Shown here: piece by piece, positions 32,975 to 44,872 of the stretch | Layout: each line of letters starts with the position of its first letter | Numbering within the stretch: position 1 is the stretch's first letter | From: Neoceratodus forsteri | Lineage: Eukaryota > Chordata > Ceratodontiformes > Ceratodontidae | DNA: 64,000 bases | Reading direction: 5' to 3' | NCBI GenBank assembly: GCA_016271365.2 | Contig: JADMNL010000022.1 | Coordinates: 221,068,501 to 221,132,500 of the forward strand | Notes under the pieces: generated by a model | The model's database searches: none | What the model saw: only the letters and a program-made list of their open reading frames with translations | What the model was told of the DNA's origin: nothing | Program-made: the position numbers and the translations under genes

Positions 32975-35700
32975 TTACTTTCTCCTGTGCCTATCCCAGC
33001 CTCTCTTAAAGCTGCCCACTGTCTTCAAGAAGATGACCTCTTCCAGCAGTGCATTCCAAGTTTTCACCACCTTCTCTGTGAGGAAGTGCTTCCTAACCTC
33101 CCCTAAACCTCCCACCCTCCAACTTAACACTGCACCTCCTAGTATTATGGTTGCCACTCAGCTTAAAAAGTCTCTCCTTATCAACCTTATTTATCCATTT
33201 CAAGTACTTGAAGGTCCCAATCATGCCCCCTCTCTCTTGCCTGTCTTCCAGGGAGTACATGTTCAGTGACCTCAACCTCTCCTTGTATGCCTTAACCTGC
33301 TGATTCACTGTCATCTTTTTAGCCCTCCTCTAGACCTTTTCCAGCAAGTTAATGTCCTTTTTGAGTTGTGTGCACCAGTATTGAACTCCATATTGTAGAT
33401 GCGGCCTTACCAGTGACCTGTAGGAAGGCATTATAATCTCCTATCTCCTACTACTGATCCCCCTAGATATGCATCCTCACTTGTTGCTTGCCTTGGCTGC
33501 TGCTTTCTTGCACTGTGTGGAGTGCTTAAGGTCACTGATGATAATTACTCCCAGGTCCTTCTCCACCTCTGATGCAGATACTTGGACTTCACCCAGGTAG
33601 TACTCTGTCCTGGGATTCTTAGCTCCAATATGAATAACTTTGTATTTCTTGGCATTAAAACCAAGCTGCCAGATTCTGGACCACCTCCCCAGCTTTTCCA
33701 GATCTTTCTGTTGGTCCTGTATCCCTTCAGCTGTGTCCACTCTCTCATAGAGCTTGATGTCATCCATGAATAAGCACATGTTGCCCTTAATGCCATCCCC
33801 ATTGTCATTGATGAAGTCATTGAATAACACCAGCCCTAGCACAGAGCCATGTGGAACCCCACTGGTTACCTCTCTGGTACCAAATAACTCTCCCCCCACA
33901 TATAGCCTCTGGGTTCTGTCCCTCAGCCAGTTTTAAACCCACATGGCCATCTTTTCCCCCAACTTCAAGATCCACCAACTTCCTGATCAACCTTTTGTGG
34001 GGCACAGAGTCAAAGGCCTTGCTGAAATCAAGATAGAGGATGACTTCCACTTGGCCCCTGTCTACTGGCTTAGTGACACAGTCAAAGAAGTCAATCAGAT
34101 TAATTTGACAAGATTCCCCCCCATGAACCCAAACTGCCTCTCATTCTGAAGCCCATGCTCCTCCGATATTCCACCTACCTTTCCTTTAGTATGGTCTCCA
34201 TTAGCTTGCCCACAATGGAGGTCAGACTGACTGGTCTATGATTCCTTGGGTCATCCTTAGGACTGCTTTTGTGGAGGGGCAATGCATGTGCTGTTCTCCA
34301 GTCCTGCAGTACCATATCTGACTCCAGTGAACTCCTAAATAGGTTTACTAGTGGTCCAGCCAGCTTCTCAGCCAGTTCCTTTAGTACTCTTGGATGTACT
34401 CTGTCTGGGCCTGGTGATTTGTCCACCTTCAATGCCAGCAGCCCCTCCCCTTCCTGCTCCTCTTTTCCCTCCTGAAGGCACTGGTCCAACCTTCTCCCTT
34501 GTGAAGATGGAACAGAAGTATTTATTCAGAATCTCTGCTTTTCCCCCATTATTCTCCACCCACTCCAACCCCCTTTCTTAACCCTAGCAATCCCTTCCTT
34601 CTTGTCCCTTTTCTCCCTTATATAACAAAAGAATGCCTTCTCTCCCTTCTTAATTCCTTCAGCTATCTGCAGCTCCTTCTGTGCCTTTGATCGCTGGACT
34701 TCCTTACTTGCCTCACTAGCCAGCCTTAGGTAATTTTGCCTATCCACCTCTCTTTTGGTCTTCCTGAATTTTCTGTAGGCCAACCTCTTTTTCCTTACTA
34801 CTTGTGCAACCCCTGAACTGAACCAGCTTGGAGATTTGGCCCTTGTGCTTTTGTCCCTGAGCCTAACACACTCATTTGTGGCAATCAGTATTCCTTCCTT
34901 AATGTTGGACCACCTTTGGTCCACCACCGTATCTACACTGATGCCTGCCAGATGGCTCCTTAGTACTTTGCCTGTTTTGCTGATGTCTGCCCCCTGAAAT
35001 CCAAGATTTTGGTCTTAGGATGCTTTCCCTGCCCATATCCAAATGGAACCGCAGTGTGCAATGGTCACTTCCACCCAGTGGCTCCCTGACCATTATTTCC
35101 TATACATGCTACCCATTTGTGAGCACCAGATCAAGAATTGTCTCAGCTTTTGTTGGTTCAGTGACCCTCTGAGTCAGGAACCCACTTTGCAGTCCTTCCA
35201 GGATCATCTGAATCCTAGTACATGTTGTGGAGGGTATGCTCCAGTCCACCTTAGGCAGGTTGAAGTCCCCCACAATTACCACCTCTCCTTCCTCTGCAGC
35301 TTCAAATATTTGTGAGCTCAGTGCTCTTTTTCTCTTCTCATTCTGTTTGGGTGGTCTGTAAACCATCCCAACCTCACCTTTCTCTCGTTATTGGACCATA
35401 ACTGAACCCATAATGCCTCCACCTTCCCTTCCTCTGGCTCCACCTTCATGCAAGTTATTCTCTCTATGATATAAACTGCCACCCCTTCCCCCTTCCTGAC
35501 TACCCTGTGCCTCCTATATAGTTTTTATCCAGGGATCGCAATGTTCCAGTCATGCTGTTTTGTTGCCTAAGTCTCTGTTACAGCAGATATGTCCATCTTC
35601 CTCTTTGCTAATACAGCCTGCAGGTCATCCATCTTGTTTCCAAGACTCCATGCATTCAGAGAAACCACTCTCCACTTAGAATCTGACTTTTCTTCTCTTC
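32975..35700 (-). pseudogene. CR1 ORF2 (endonuclease-reverse transcriptase), frame-shifted
   Basis: Endonuclease: VVIVGDFNLPKVDW (about 35,295-35,255) and EPLGGSDHCTLRF (about 35,085-35,045), both with intact catalytic residues. Linker: SPSWFSSGVAQVV, KKRLAYRKFRKTKREV. RT: KSPGPDRVHPRVLKELA, NHRPVSLTSIVGKLMETIL, LYLDFSKAFDSVPHKRL, TSGVPHGSVLGLVLF, LFMDDIKLY (xDD intact), GFNAKKYKVIHIG. Thumb and C-terminus: SLEDRQERGGMIGTFKYL, then a KHFLTEKVVKTWNALLEEV block. At least five frame changes separate these pieces. ORF2 mediates nicking and target-primed reverse transcription in the family; this copy cannot do so. Confidence 0.9.
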
Positions 35701-35889
35701 CCTCTATTCATCTTTATTCCCTGCATCCTTCCATGTACCCTTGTTATGTGTTCTGCTCCCTCTCTATGCTTTGCTAACTGTGTTCTCACCCCTTCCACCT
35801 CTTCCCTCCAGACCTCTTCTGTCACTGTAGAAGAGGTTCACTAACCTCCTCCTTTCAGAGTATATGGACCTGCATGCCTGCTGACCTCC

Positions 35890-36335
35890 TCAGTAGTTTA
35901 AATTAAGTATAGTGGTTATGTATTCCCCCAGTTTATCCCTGAGTACCCTCAAACCCTCCCTACTGAGATGTAGCCTGTCTGGTGAAAAGAGTGCTTTGTT
36001 TAACCAGATCTCCTCCCAAACCCCAATACAGATAAAAATCTCCTCCCTGCACCATTTCCTCAGCCAGTCATTAAAATCCTCTATTCTTCTTTTCCTGGCT
36101 GTGCTGGCTTTTAGTACTGGTATCACCTCTGAGAAGGCCAGAAATCTTCCTTCCTCCCCATAGCTCTTCCCTAAATCCCTGAACCTACTTATCCATACCT
36201 CAACCTTCTCCCCAGGTAGGTCATTGGTTCCCAAATGTATAACTAAATTAAGTTTTCCTCCACCCTCCCTTACTATTTCCATTATTCATGGGTCTACCTT
36301 CTGTGCTGTGATCCCTGGCATACAAACCACCCTCC
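35890..36335 (-). pseudogene. CR1 ORF1 SGNH esterase domain, long open remnant
   Basis: A 130-codon open frame reads LVIHLGTNDLPGEKVEV (SGNH block with Gly-x-x-Asn-Asp), FLAFSEVIPVLKAS, DFNDWLRKWCREE and DRLHLSREGLRVLRDKLG (block V with the Asp-x-x-His pair). The block I Ser (GDS) lies further upstream and is cut off at the (TA)n tract. The order matches GDSL/SGNH hydrolases found in CR1 ORF1 proteins, which are thought to act on membrane or lipid substrates, although their role in transposition is not settled. The frame may also have been open upstream of the first Met. Confidence 0.85.
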
Positions 36336-36341
36336 TGCTTG

Positions 36342-36342
<1 letters not shown>

Positions 36343-36386
<44 letters not shown>
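36343..36386. repeat. (TA)n microsatellite
   Basis: Uninterrupted TA dinucleotides for about 44 bp, at the 5' truncation point of the minus-strand CR1. Confidence 0.95.
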
Positions 36387-36390
<4 letters not shown>

Positions 36391-37440
36391 CATTTATAAA
36401 CTGTAAACAAACACATTAAACTCCAATACACAGATTTCAGATCCATGCAATAACCAACCTCCCTACTCCTAATGGAGTCCATCTAACTACACTGTCCCTC
36501 TCTGTAAATCTGTTTTTTTTTACCTTTTAGTTTAGTTTTCAAACTGTCTGACTGGAAGATGTAAACATAGCACTTTTAGACTGACCTTCTGCTACATGGG
36601 AGGGAATGCTCACTCAGACAGTGTAACTGAGCCTTAGACTATAAATCCTAGATCAGAGATGAGCAGTCTGTGTCACATGGCCCATCCCAAAGCAGGATTG
36701 TATTTACACACACACACACATGAACAAACACTTAAAAGCACTTTCTACTTGATACTTACTACTCCAGAAATAGCAAACAAGTGCAAAGCACCTCTTTTGT
36801 ACTATGTGTGCCTAGGCAACTGGACTTAATTAACTGTCATGCAAGTTTATGCTTACTTTTTTGTTTGGTTGTTTAAAGGGCAAAATCCTCCAGGCCAAAA
36901 AAAGTGATGGGGCTATACAGCCCCCCCCCCACTTACCTTGCAGTCTGTATGTTTGCCCATAGAAATGAAATAGTGCACAGACTGCAGGTCCATTCTCTGT
37001 AATCTGACACTGTAGAGGTTCTGTGTTTTGCAGACATCATATGATGAGTTAATCCCTAGGTTGCTGAAAGAAATAGAATTCATCTATTAGACTGAGCTGG
37101 ACAGATGATAGAAACAGCAGTTTAAAAATATTTTTTTTGTTAATATCCTGAGAAGTTCTGAGTCACACTACAGTAGCATCAACCTCACTTCAGATGCCTT
37201 TAACATAAAGCAGCAAATAGCAAAAATCAGAGGGGGAATGCACTACTTTGCAGCTGTGGAGAAATACTTCCAAATGTCTAAAAAGGGAGTTGGATAAAAA
37301 GCTGTTTTAGAGCTACAATCTGATCAGTGACAGAAGGGCAGTAGGCTCCACCCACAGCCCTAAAAACAAGAACCCTCAGCCACTCAGTCAATAATCAATC
37401 CTTTTCTCATACCACAGTACATGCTGTCTACACTATTTAT
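36387..37440. other. Unassigned sequence
   Basis: Contains an 11-12-base C run at about 36,921 and a local inverted pair (CTTGCAGTCTGTA / AGACTGCAGG) at 36,937-36,990. Otherwise nothing recognised. Confidence 0.35.
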
Positions 37441-37463
37441 CTGCCTATCTGTCTGTCTATCTG

Positions 37464-37519
<56 letters not shown>

Positions 37520-37572
37520 CCTATCTTTGTGTCTGACTCTGTCTGTGTGTCTATCTATCCATCCATCTATCT
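37441..37572. repeat. (TATC)n microsatellite with TGTC variants
   Basis: Pure CTAT repeats over about 37,463-37,518, flanked on both sides by degenerate CTGT/CCAT variants, the usual picture of an expanding and decaying tetranucleotide. Confidence 0.95.
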
Positions 37573-37617
37573 TTTGATCACATCCATACATCTATAACTT
37601 TCTTTTAACTTCCAAAT

Positions 37618-38128
37618 TTATAGAAACAGAAAAATAGAATTTGTCAGCAGAAAATAACTGCTTGTTCTGTCCAGATGGTCCCTGTCTAGTCTATCTCCAT
37701 AGACCCATTCTGGTCCCTGGAGACTCTCTCTCCTTTTTACCTATTTTCTAATATTTCATTAATATTTATCCCATGCTTGAAGCCCCCTACTCTTTTCACC
37801 TCCACCACTTCCACTGGCACTCTATTCCAGGCATCTACCACTCTTTCTGTAATGTAGTACTTCCTCACATCCCTCTTAACCCCCTACCCTCTAGTTTTAT
37901 TTCATGCTCCCTGGTCCTGATGCTTTTCTTCATTCAAAAGAGATTCTCCTCCTGCACCCTGTTTGCCCCCATGAGGTCCTTGTAGGTCTCTATCATGCCT
38001 CCTCACTCTCCTCTCCTCTCTCCCAGGGTGTACATACTGAGATCCCTTAGTCTCTCCTTGTTGGGCTTTTAGTTGCCCTCCTCTGGTCTGCCTCCACCCT
38101 GTGTTCTTTCTGAGGTGTGCTTCCAGAG
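37618..38128 (-). mobile_element. CR1 3' end (C-terminal ORF2 and 3' UTR)
   Basis: Reading the minus strand across frames gives ERGEE.RHDR-type sequence, then NLF.MKKSIRTREHEIKLEG, KYYITERVVDAWNRVPVEVV and GGFKHGINI, followed by the tail TTCTATTTTTCTGTTTCTA near 37,620. These match the CR1 C-terminus at 13.5 and 17.3 kb. It is heavily truncated at the 5' side. Confidence 0.8.
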
Positions 38129-39635
38129 CTGAATATATAAAAAATGTGTATTTACATAACAGATGGGTTACATAGTAGATGTTTTTTACTGTTTTGTGAT
38201 TATGGTAAACACTAAGCATTCTTTAACAAGTTAGAGAAATAGTATTCTGAAGGGATTTAAAATGGGAACCCTCTTGGTAATATTTGTCAATAACATCATC
38301 TGAATTAGAGGCTACATATTTAGAAACTTGCAGATTAATCATTTGTTTCTTTTTTGAGCCTGTGGATAGCTTAGCAAACAAACATAATCTTATATCAAAG
38401 TTAAAAGAAAAATTACAGGTTCATAAGTATATAATTACTAGACAGAGGACCAAGAACATCTTTGAAATGATTACAACAAGGTGTGTTTCATCTCTTGTAC
38501 TGCCTTCAGCATGGGATTGGCCATCATTTTTTTAACCTATTAGGTTACATGAGTGTGGAAATAAAGAACCAGCAGACATTTGAGGAACCTAAGAATCTGA
38601 CCTGTGTGAGTATATTTGGTGAACATCATAACTTGAAGATCTAGTACTCTGATGGAAATTAACATTATTTTCAAAACTAGTCATGTATTGCTTTTGATAT
38701 CTGATGTACTTTTACTTTTCCCATTTGCTAATTAGAAGACTTGCTCCTGAGAGCACTAGGTGTGATATGTGGAGCAATAATCTACCTGAAAACTGGCTTA
38801 TCCCATTTTCCTCATCATATAACACCTCATCAGAACTGCGACTTCATTGGGTATGACATGATGGCTGACCAAGAAGAACAATGCACCTTCTGCCAAGAAT
38901 AGTCACCAGTGATATCATGAGAGAAGTCACAGTATTCATGAGGTATAAAGAGAAATAGCCTTAACTGTATAAGCCTCCAGGCTGAGTGCAGTTATATTAC
39001 TATGTTTACACATACCCTGTTTAATTACCTTGTCTATGATTCCTCTGAATCAGACTACAATCTGATACACTAAATATGCCAGTTAGTAAGCAGTTCTAAG
39101 TGATGTGATCACTTTCACATTACTGTTGGTTGCCTGTGCATTGACTATAGTGCACTTGTGCAGCATCTTCCTTGACAGTTGGACCCCGTGCATCAAACAG
39201 TGCTCATGCATCACAACCAATAAGCATGCACACAGAATCAATACAAGCTCTGGTGCTGTTTACATGGCAAATTGGCATCAACTTCTGGGTAACCGGGAAG
39301 CCGTATGGCTGCAGTTCAGTTGGTTCAGATATTGCTGCTTGGTTCTCTGATGTCTATGTTTACCTTGGTGTGCAACTTCAGCTAACTTTGCTGTGCAGAT
39401 CAACTCACAAATTTACCACAATTCACAAAATTAATTAATCCTGAGAAGTTACAGTTTGCAGTATAAAGCTAACTTTGTGAATGGTGGATTAGGTAACTTT
39501 GTTGGTGAAATGCAGCCCACAGGTGAAGTGTATGATGTACCATGGGATTTGAGGGCCCATGGTACTGAAATGAGTGGTATGCCAAGGAGAGGCTGTGAGC
39601 TGTGTAGTCTTGACTCTCTTGAATGACATTTGTAG
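38129..39635. other. Unassigned sequence
   Basis: AT-rich at first. The stretch 38,740-38,920 has a faint LINE C-terminal flavour (ELRLHWV, then C-x-x-C-like words) but no consistent frame. Confidence 0.3.
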
Positions 39636-40600
39636 AGAGGGTGGAGTGGCAAGATGGCCGCAGTTCTGCTCCACTCCACACTACACATTTTTTCTCTCTC
39701 GGTTTGTTGATTTTAAAAGTAATTCTGGTTATTTTATGAATGGAACTCATTTTGCTTTATATATTTGTAATTAATGGCTTGAAATGGGTCTCTTCTTTTA
39801 ATTCGGGAGAGGCACACAGCAGTTTCTTCTAAGTGATGACTTTGCCTTCGTGCTTGTTTGGAGTTTCGATAAATGCTAGTGTAACTGGAATCTGAGATAC
39901 TTGAGAGAGTTGCTTCAAACAGTTTATGTATGACGCTTAAGTTATTTTTGCCTCTGCTTTTGGCATGTGTGGTTTTCTATGGTGGAAGCTGCTTTTAAAT
40001 GAGGCTTGCAATACCATCTTGCCGTGTTAGCTGAACCGACTGACAGCATCTGGTGTTTCTTTATGGCAGACTTTTTTTGATCTAAACACATGGCAGATCC
40101 AGTAGTGGTTTGGTGTTTGGGGTGACCCCCAACTAGAGTGGATCCTTTTGAGGACTACTGAATGAAAAGATTGGTGAGTTGATCCTGATCCTGAGCCTGT
40201 AGTAAACTGTTGACGACAAGAAAGGGATCGGATGCCAGCAGGTGCCCTATACATGCAGAAAAGCCTGTTCATATTTTTAAAAGGTATGACACTGTTGCCC
40301 AAGGGGTATCTGGTATACTAAATGTATAAATTGTACTACACTTAGTGGAGCGTTATTTGTTCTTTTTTACTCAGGTGAGCCTGTGGCATCGAACTTCCAG
40401 GAGACTGCTAGTATCAGGAATCTTACTGAGTCTGTTGGAGATTGCAGTAACTCTGAAATTTGCAGACACCTCAGTCAGGAGTTTTTTGCCAATTAAAATC
40501 ATGTTGGAAAGTTGTCGGTAAGCTCCTGGCTACAGAAAAATCTACCTAGAAGCTGCATCAAAAAGTACGCTCTCATTATTACACCCATCTGACTGCCTGT
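39636..40600 (+). mobile_element. Possible L1 5' UTR with a YY1-type site
   Basis: GGTGGAGTGGCAAGATGGCCGC at about 39,640-39,661 matches the layout of L1 5' ends, where a CAAGATGGCCG YY1 site lies within the first ~20 bases and sets the start of transcription. No ORF1 follows before the L1 3' end at 42.15 kb, so if real this is a 5' leader with an internally deleted body. The downstream limit is arbitrary. Confidence 0.35.
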
Positions 40601-42154
40601 GTTTATCAGCAATGCAGGACTCCTGATTTAGGAGCCAATTACTGCAAAACATTTCCATGACCTTGAACAAGTTTGCTGGTCACTTTGAAATGAAATTAAA
40701 CAGCGTGCTGAGATTTGGTAACTGGAAAGTGACTTCAGTAAAGTGCAACCGGTGTTAAGTGTCAAGTGATACCAGTGCTTTGCAAGTTTTCTAAAGTATG
40801 AATGCTGGAAATGCCATTTTGCGTCTTCTGTAAAGGGAATTAAAAAAAAGAATATGGCAGCCGTCACTTTAAAATGTTTTTAAATAATTCATTTAAAATG
40901 ATTCATTTTTAAATGTGGTGTTATGCACTGCATTGCATTTTAAATAAGTGCTTTTCATATATTGCTGTATGTTATAATCATTTATTAACAATTGTGTTGA
41001 TGTATATTAATGATGAGTTGCTTTGTATACTGGAATTTATATTACTAATTTCTACGAGCAAGAAATTTGAGCTAGAAAATATTGTTCCTTAGGTCTACAT
41101 AAGACTTTTCAAAGCCTATTTTAGCAAATGAAGGTTATAATTTACTAATTAAGAATTGTTACTGCAATGGGAGATCTATAAGTAATGAAGGAACCATTTA
41201 GATATTGATGGTGAAGCTTTGTAGTAAATATGGATAGGCCAGCTGGGTATCCATATTGAGGCTTGGCAAAGAAGGTTGTTAAATTTCTATAGTAAGCATT
41301 TGTCATGCAGTAAAGGAAGGAGGTGATACCTGAGTCAAGATACTCAGGCCTGGTTCTGAATCTGGTTCAGCGCATGCGACAAACTGATTTAATATGTAAT
41401 TATGGATCCAGATCCTTGGCACAATACATGGCACACAGTGCAAACTGGCAAAAGATGCTCCATTTGGGCTCCTTGTAAGTGGGATATGGGGCAGTATGCA
41501 CTGTGGGGTATCCCCATTGGGACCCAGGATGGCACAAAGCCGATAGCATAGGTGGGCTTTATTCGGGTCCTATGACAGCAACCATTAACTTGTATGAGGG
41601 TCAAAGTTGCCTCAATGGCTGATAATAGTTTTCAAAATATGGTGGAGTGTTTGACACAGATCTAATCCCAGCTTGAAGCAATGAGGGACCTTTGAATGAG
41701 GAAGGTACAACTAGGTTAGTCAAGTAGCTCTTGGGGAGAACCTGGGAATGTTGTTTCCCATAAGTAACTACAGCTGCCTTCAGTGTTATGGTTAAATTGC
41801 ACATAGGAATTATAAATGATATATTGGAGCCTGTGCCAGAGTTTATAAATATTATTTTTATATATTGAATATGTGATTAATTGATTATTTATGTCCATTT
41901 AGCTTCATCTATGATTATTTATGACTAACCTGTTTAATAATATTTGATCTTTGTAAGAGGAAGATAGCTGAGTATTTTTTATTGATTGTATGAATTTCAG
42001 TGAACAATGCAATGTTTGGTTTAATATGTGTATGATTGGATGTTTACTGTTTTTGTTGTGTTGTAATGGTTTAAATAAGCAGTCTTTACAAAAGAGAGAG
42101 TTGGAGAGGGTATACTGGTGAAACAGTAAAATCTCGACATCAAAGACCATTACA
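40601..42154. other. Unassigned AT-rich sequence
   Basis: No domain recognised. It could be degraded interior of the L1 whose possible 5' and 3' ends flank it, but nothing coding supports that. Confidence 0.3.
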
Positions 42155-42800
42155 GTGACAATTTTGAATGAATATGAGATTGTTGCTGTAATGGATCCAA
42201 AGTTGAAATGTTGCTGTTTTGTTGTTCTGTGTCACTGGAAAGATCAGACCTCTATCTCATATACAGCATGGTTAAATGAATTGCTGGATAACCTGCAGCT
42301 GGAAAAAATGATTGCAAGCATAAGAGACAGGTTGGCAAACCATAATAAAAATTGGCATAAACTTATTCCACTGTACTTACCCTTTTAAGGTTTAGGGATA
42401 AGGTGGCACAATGAACCATGGACCTGAGCTTAACTGGGCCTAGGATAACTATGCTTGGGATAGAGCAGTTATTCGTCTTTGGAATATGGGTCAAATATAT
42501 CTATATCCTTGGTAGCCTAACCCTTCCTCATCTAGGTTATTCAGTACATAACTCTGTATCCGTGAGTAAAAACAAGGCTCTCAGAAGGGAAGGGGGGGCG
42601 GGAGGAAGAAGTGAGAATGGGTGGGTGTGGGTTAATTGTGAGAGAGTATAGTACATTTCTGTTAACCACATGAGAGGTGAAGGAAAGTAGGGCTGCCTGT
42701 AATTGACTCAGTTCCCCATGTATTTTCATGTGTTTTTTGTCTCTGTGGTAAGTTGTTGTACTATGTAAACTCTCAATAAAGTACCTTGAATTAAAAAAAG
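42155..42800 (+). mobile_element. L1-type LINE, ORF2 extreme C-terminus and 3' UTR
   Basis: The plus-strand frame 42,155-42,388 ends with YTAWLNELLDNLQLEKMIAS and a NKNWHKLIPLYLPF-type end. This is the last helix region of L1 ORF2 (W......LEK......F...W..F). A ~390-bp 3' UTR follows and ends with AATAAA at about 42,775 and an A-rich run, a normal L1 polyadenylation context. Confidence 0.7.
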
Positions 42801-42909
42801 AGAAATTTAGCTGTTTTGCCCCCTTCCAAGTCAACTCTGACTAAGAGTTTGTTTTTTAGAAATTAGGGGAAGGGATGTGGGGACAAAGCCCCTCAAAACA
42901 AACAACAAA

Positions 42910-42914
<5 letters not shown>

Positions 42915-42957
<43 letters not shown>
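42915..42957. repeat. (TA)n microsatellite
   Basis: About 43 bp of pure TA, followed by degenerate TATC/TA to 43,006, immediately before the family B palindrome. Confidence 0.95.
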
Positions 42958-42967
<10 letters not shown>

Positions 42968-43008
42968 TACACAGGTATCTATCTATCTTTCTATATATAT
43001 ATATATTA

Positions 43009-43367
43009 GAAGCAAAAAACTCCATTTAATGCATCAGTAAGGGTTGTTCCACAGTGACAAAAGTGAGGAAATTCGGTGTTAGGATTGAAAGTCCCCCTTG
43101 GACACCCCAGCCCACCCCCACAACCGGTCTCGGATTGCACATTGGGGTCATCAGCCCTAACTCTCACCCCATCACATGTGTAAAGAAGCAGAGGTATAGG
43201 AGAATGGGGTGAGAGTTAGGACCGAAGACCCCAATGCGCACCCCAATACTGGTTGGGGGTGGGCTGGGGGAGGTCCAAGGGGGGCTTTCAACCCTAACAT
43301 CGAATTTCCTCACTTTTGTCGCTTTGGAACAACCCTAACTGATACATTTTATGGTGTTTTTTGCCTC
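43009..43367. repeat. Foldback element, family B copy 2 (359-bp palindrome)
   Basis: Starts AGAAGCAAAAAACTCCAT and ends with the near complement TTATGGTGTTTTTTGCCTCT. Internal pairs include GTGACAAAAGTGAGGAAATTC / GAATTTCCTCACTTTTGTCGC and CAGCCCTAACTCTCACCCCAT / ATGGGGTGAGAGTTAGGACCG. Arms are ~165 bp and highly similar. The centre is GTATAGGAGAATGGGGTGA, as in copies 1 and 3. Confidence 0.85.
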
Positions 43368-43395
43368 TAATTTCCCTTCTTTTTGAGAATGATAA

Positions 43396-43700
43396 CTAGA
43401 AATAGTGAATGTAATGTGGCGCTCCCGCCACGTGATGTCTTGTCACATAGTAACACGGTGCCTGCAAATGCAAATGGTAATGTGCATGGTGACGCAAAGT
43501 GAAACAGAAAGAGAAACAGTACTGTAGACACAAATGGTAAAAAATAATGCAAACACAAGTGCAAATGAAAATGCGAAGGGTAATGCACATGGTGGCGTAG
43601 ACGGGAACGGTAAGTGAAACGGGTACAGAACTGCATGCAGAAGTGGTAAGGGTAACAGTAATGTAAGCGCACAGGCTGGTTTTCCCCAAAAGCTGCATAA
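43396..43700. repeat. Degenerate A/G-rich repeat with GTAATG/GAAACG words
   Basis: GGTAATG...CATGGTG.CG..., followed by AAGTGAAAC, occurs at about 43,470 and again at about 43,577 (period ~106 bp). Many shorter GCAAATGG/GGTAA words occur in between. The two overlapping minus-strand frames are Cys/His/Tyr/Phe-rich by composition only. Confidence 0.55.
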
Positions 43701-43829
43701 AGAAAGACAGTGAGTACAAAGAATGTATGTATAATAATGGGTCTCAGAGCAGAAAATGAGGAGTTGGAATACTAAATTGCTTGTATCTCAGGAACAGTAT
43801 GACGTAGAAAACACATTTAAAAGTCATAT

Positions 43830-44805
43830 GATTTATGACTTTCCTGGCTAGTTTTGTACTTAGCCTCCATCAGGGGCTTAGCCCCATTAGGGGGGCTAAG
43901 CGTTTTTCCGACGAAAAGTCCGTATCTTGCACCATTTCTGAGATACGGGCCCTGAAAGGCATGGTGAATGCCGTAATGTTATCCTATGGGGAAAAAAGAG
44001 ACGTTCGGAGTGCCATAACTTTGCCGCCCTGTAATATTTTTTTCACTAAACCACCAAAAGGCACATCTGTGGGATATTGGCTTTCTTTCATCCAAATTTC
44101 AGTGTAAAAGACCAAACCATTATTTTGCAGCAGGATGGCAAAAAATTCCTGTCATCCAGCGGATGCCGCATTGTTAGTCTATGGGAAAAAGTGTCAACTA
44201 CAGAGTACTATAACTTTGCATCCTTGCAATATTTTGTCACCAAACCATGAATAGGCACATCTGTGAGATGTTGGCTGCCTTCCCTCCAAATTGCAGCTCA
44301 AAAGACCAAACCATTCATTTGCAGCAGGGTGGCAGGGAGGCAAAGAACTGCTGTCATTTTGGCCATAGTCTGAAAAAGTAGTGTTGTGATTTGTGACAGC
44401 TTTCGCAAGCATTTGCGGCACTTTCGTGAGTGTGACACTACTTTTTCCAGAAATTGAAAAAACATATTTCTAGGGTGTTTAACTTCAAAATAAAGACATG
44501 CCTAGCATCCTCAGGGTTCGACTAGGTAAACACAAAAAGAATTGTGTTGCTAGAGGGTCTCAAATTAAAATGCCAAGCATTTTTCTGATCACTAACTGAA
44601 GACAAAATGGCAGATTTACGACACTACTAGGGCCATTTGTGACACTAAAAAGTGCATTTGTGACACTATTGAACTTTTTGTTAACGTTTCCCTTTGACTT
44701 ATAATGGGAAATTGTTTTTTGAATAACTTTTGAACTGTTTAATATTTTTTCATTAAATCTTCAAAAGGCACATCAGGGGACTTTTGGTGATGTCATTGTC
44801 TGAAA
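43830..44805. repeat. Composite repeat, tandem ~200-bp units (copy 1)
   Basis: ATAACTTTGC, then AATATTTT...CACCAAACCA, then GGCACATCTGTG and AAAGACCAAACCATT, ends with GCAGCAGG.TGGCA. The series occurs at about 44,010-44,130 and again at 44,205-44,335, and partly at 44,720-44,780. Before it lies an inverted pair around the GGGCTTAGCCCC word at 43,868-43,905. The same words (CTAACTGAA.ACAA.ATGGCAGA, TAATGGGAAA, TTAATATTTTTT.CAT.AAATCTT) recur in order at 49.8-50.2 kb. Confidence 0.65.
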
Positions 44806-44872
44806 CGGCAGCTTAACCCAAGACCTCCTCTTCCCTACCAACAACAATCTGTCTAAACTGGCACTCCAGAAA

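Larger units (their letters stand above)
32834..36335 (-). mobile_element. CR1 LINE, best-preserved copy (3.5 kb, 5' truncated)
   Basis: The minus strand carries, 5' to 3': most of the ORF1 esterase (36,335-35,890), a GC-rich ORF2 N-terminus, endonuclease (to 35,000), linker (34,930-34,530), RT (34,490-33,480), C-terminal segment (33,314-32,975) and a 3' end with TTCATATGTTTG repeats at about 32,840. All key residues I can see are kept (see the two domain entries), although frameshifts remain. The 5' end stops at a (TA)n tract at 36,343. Confidence 0.92.

Noticed and set aside
37441..37572. CRISPR-like regular repeat
   Set aside because: It is a tetranucleotide microsatellite without spacers. 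Nothing in the window resembles a prokaryotic array.
41389..41640. Minus-strand L1 ORF2 C-terminal zinc-like block
   Set aside because: Suggestive words (P.Y..CPISHL.G) require several frame changes and the C-x-x-C spacing is not right; similarity is too weak to annotate.
43396..43719. Cys/His-rich minus-strand frames as a zinc-finger gene
   Set aside because: The residues come from GTAATG/GCAAATG repeats; there is no C2H2 spacing, and two overlapping frames show the same bias.
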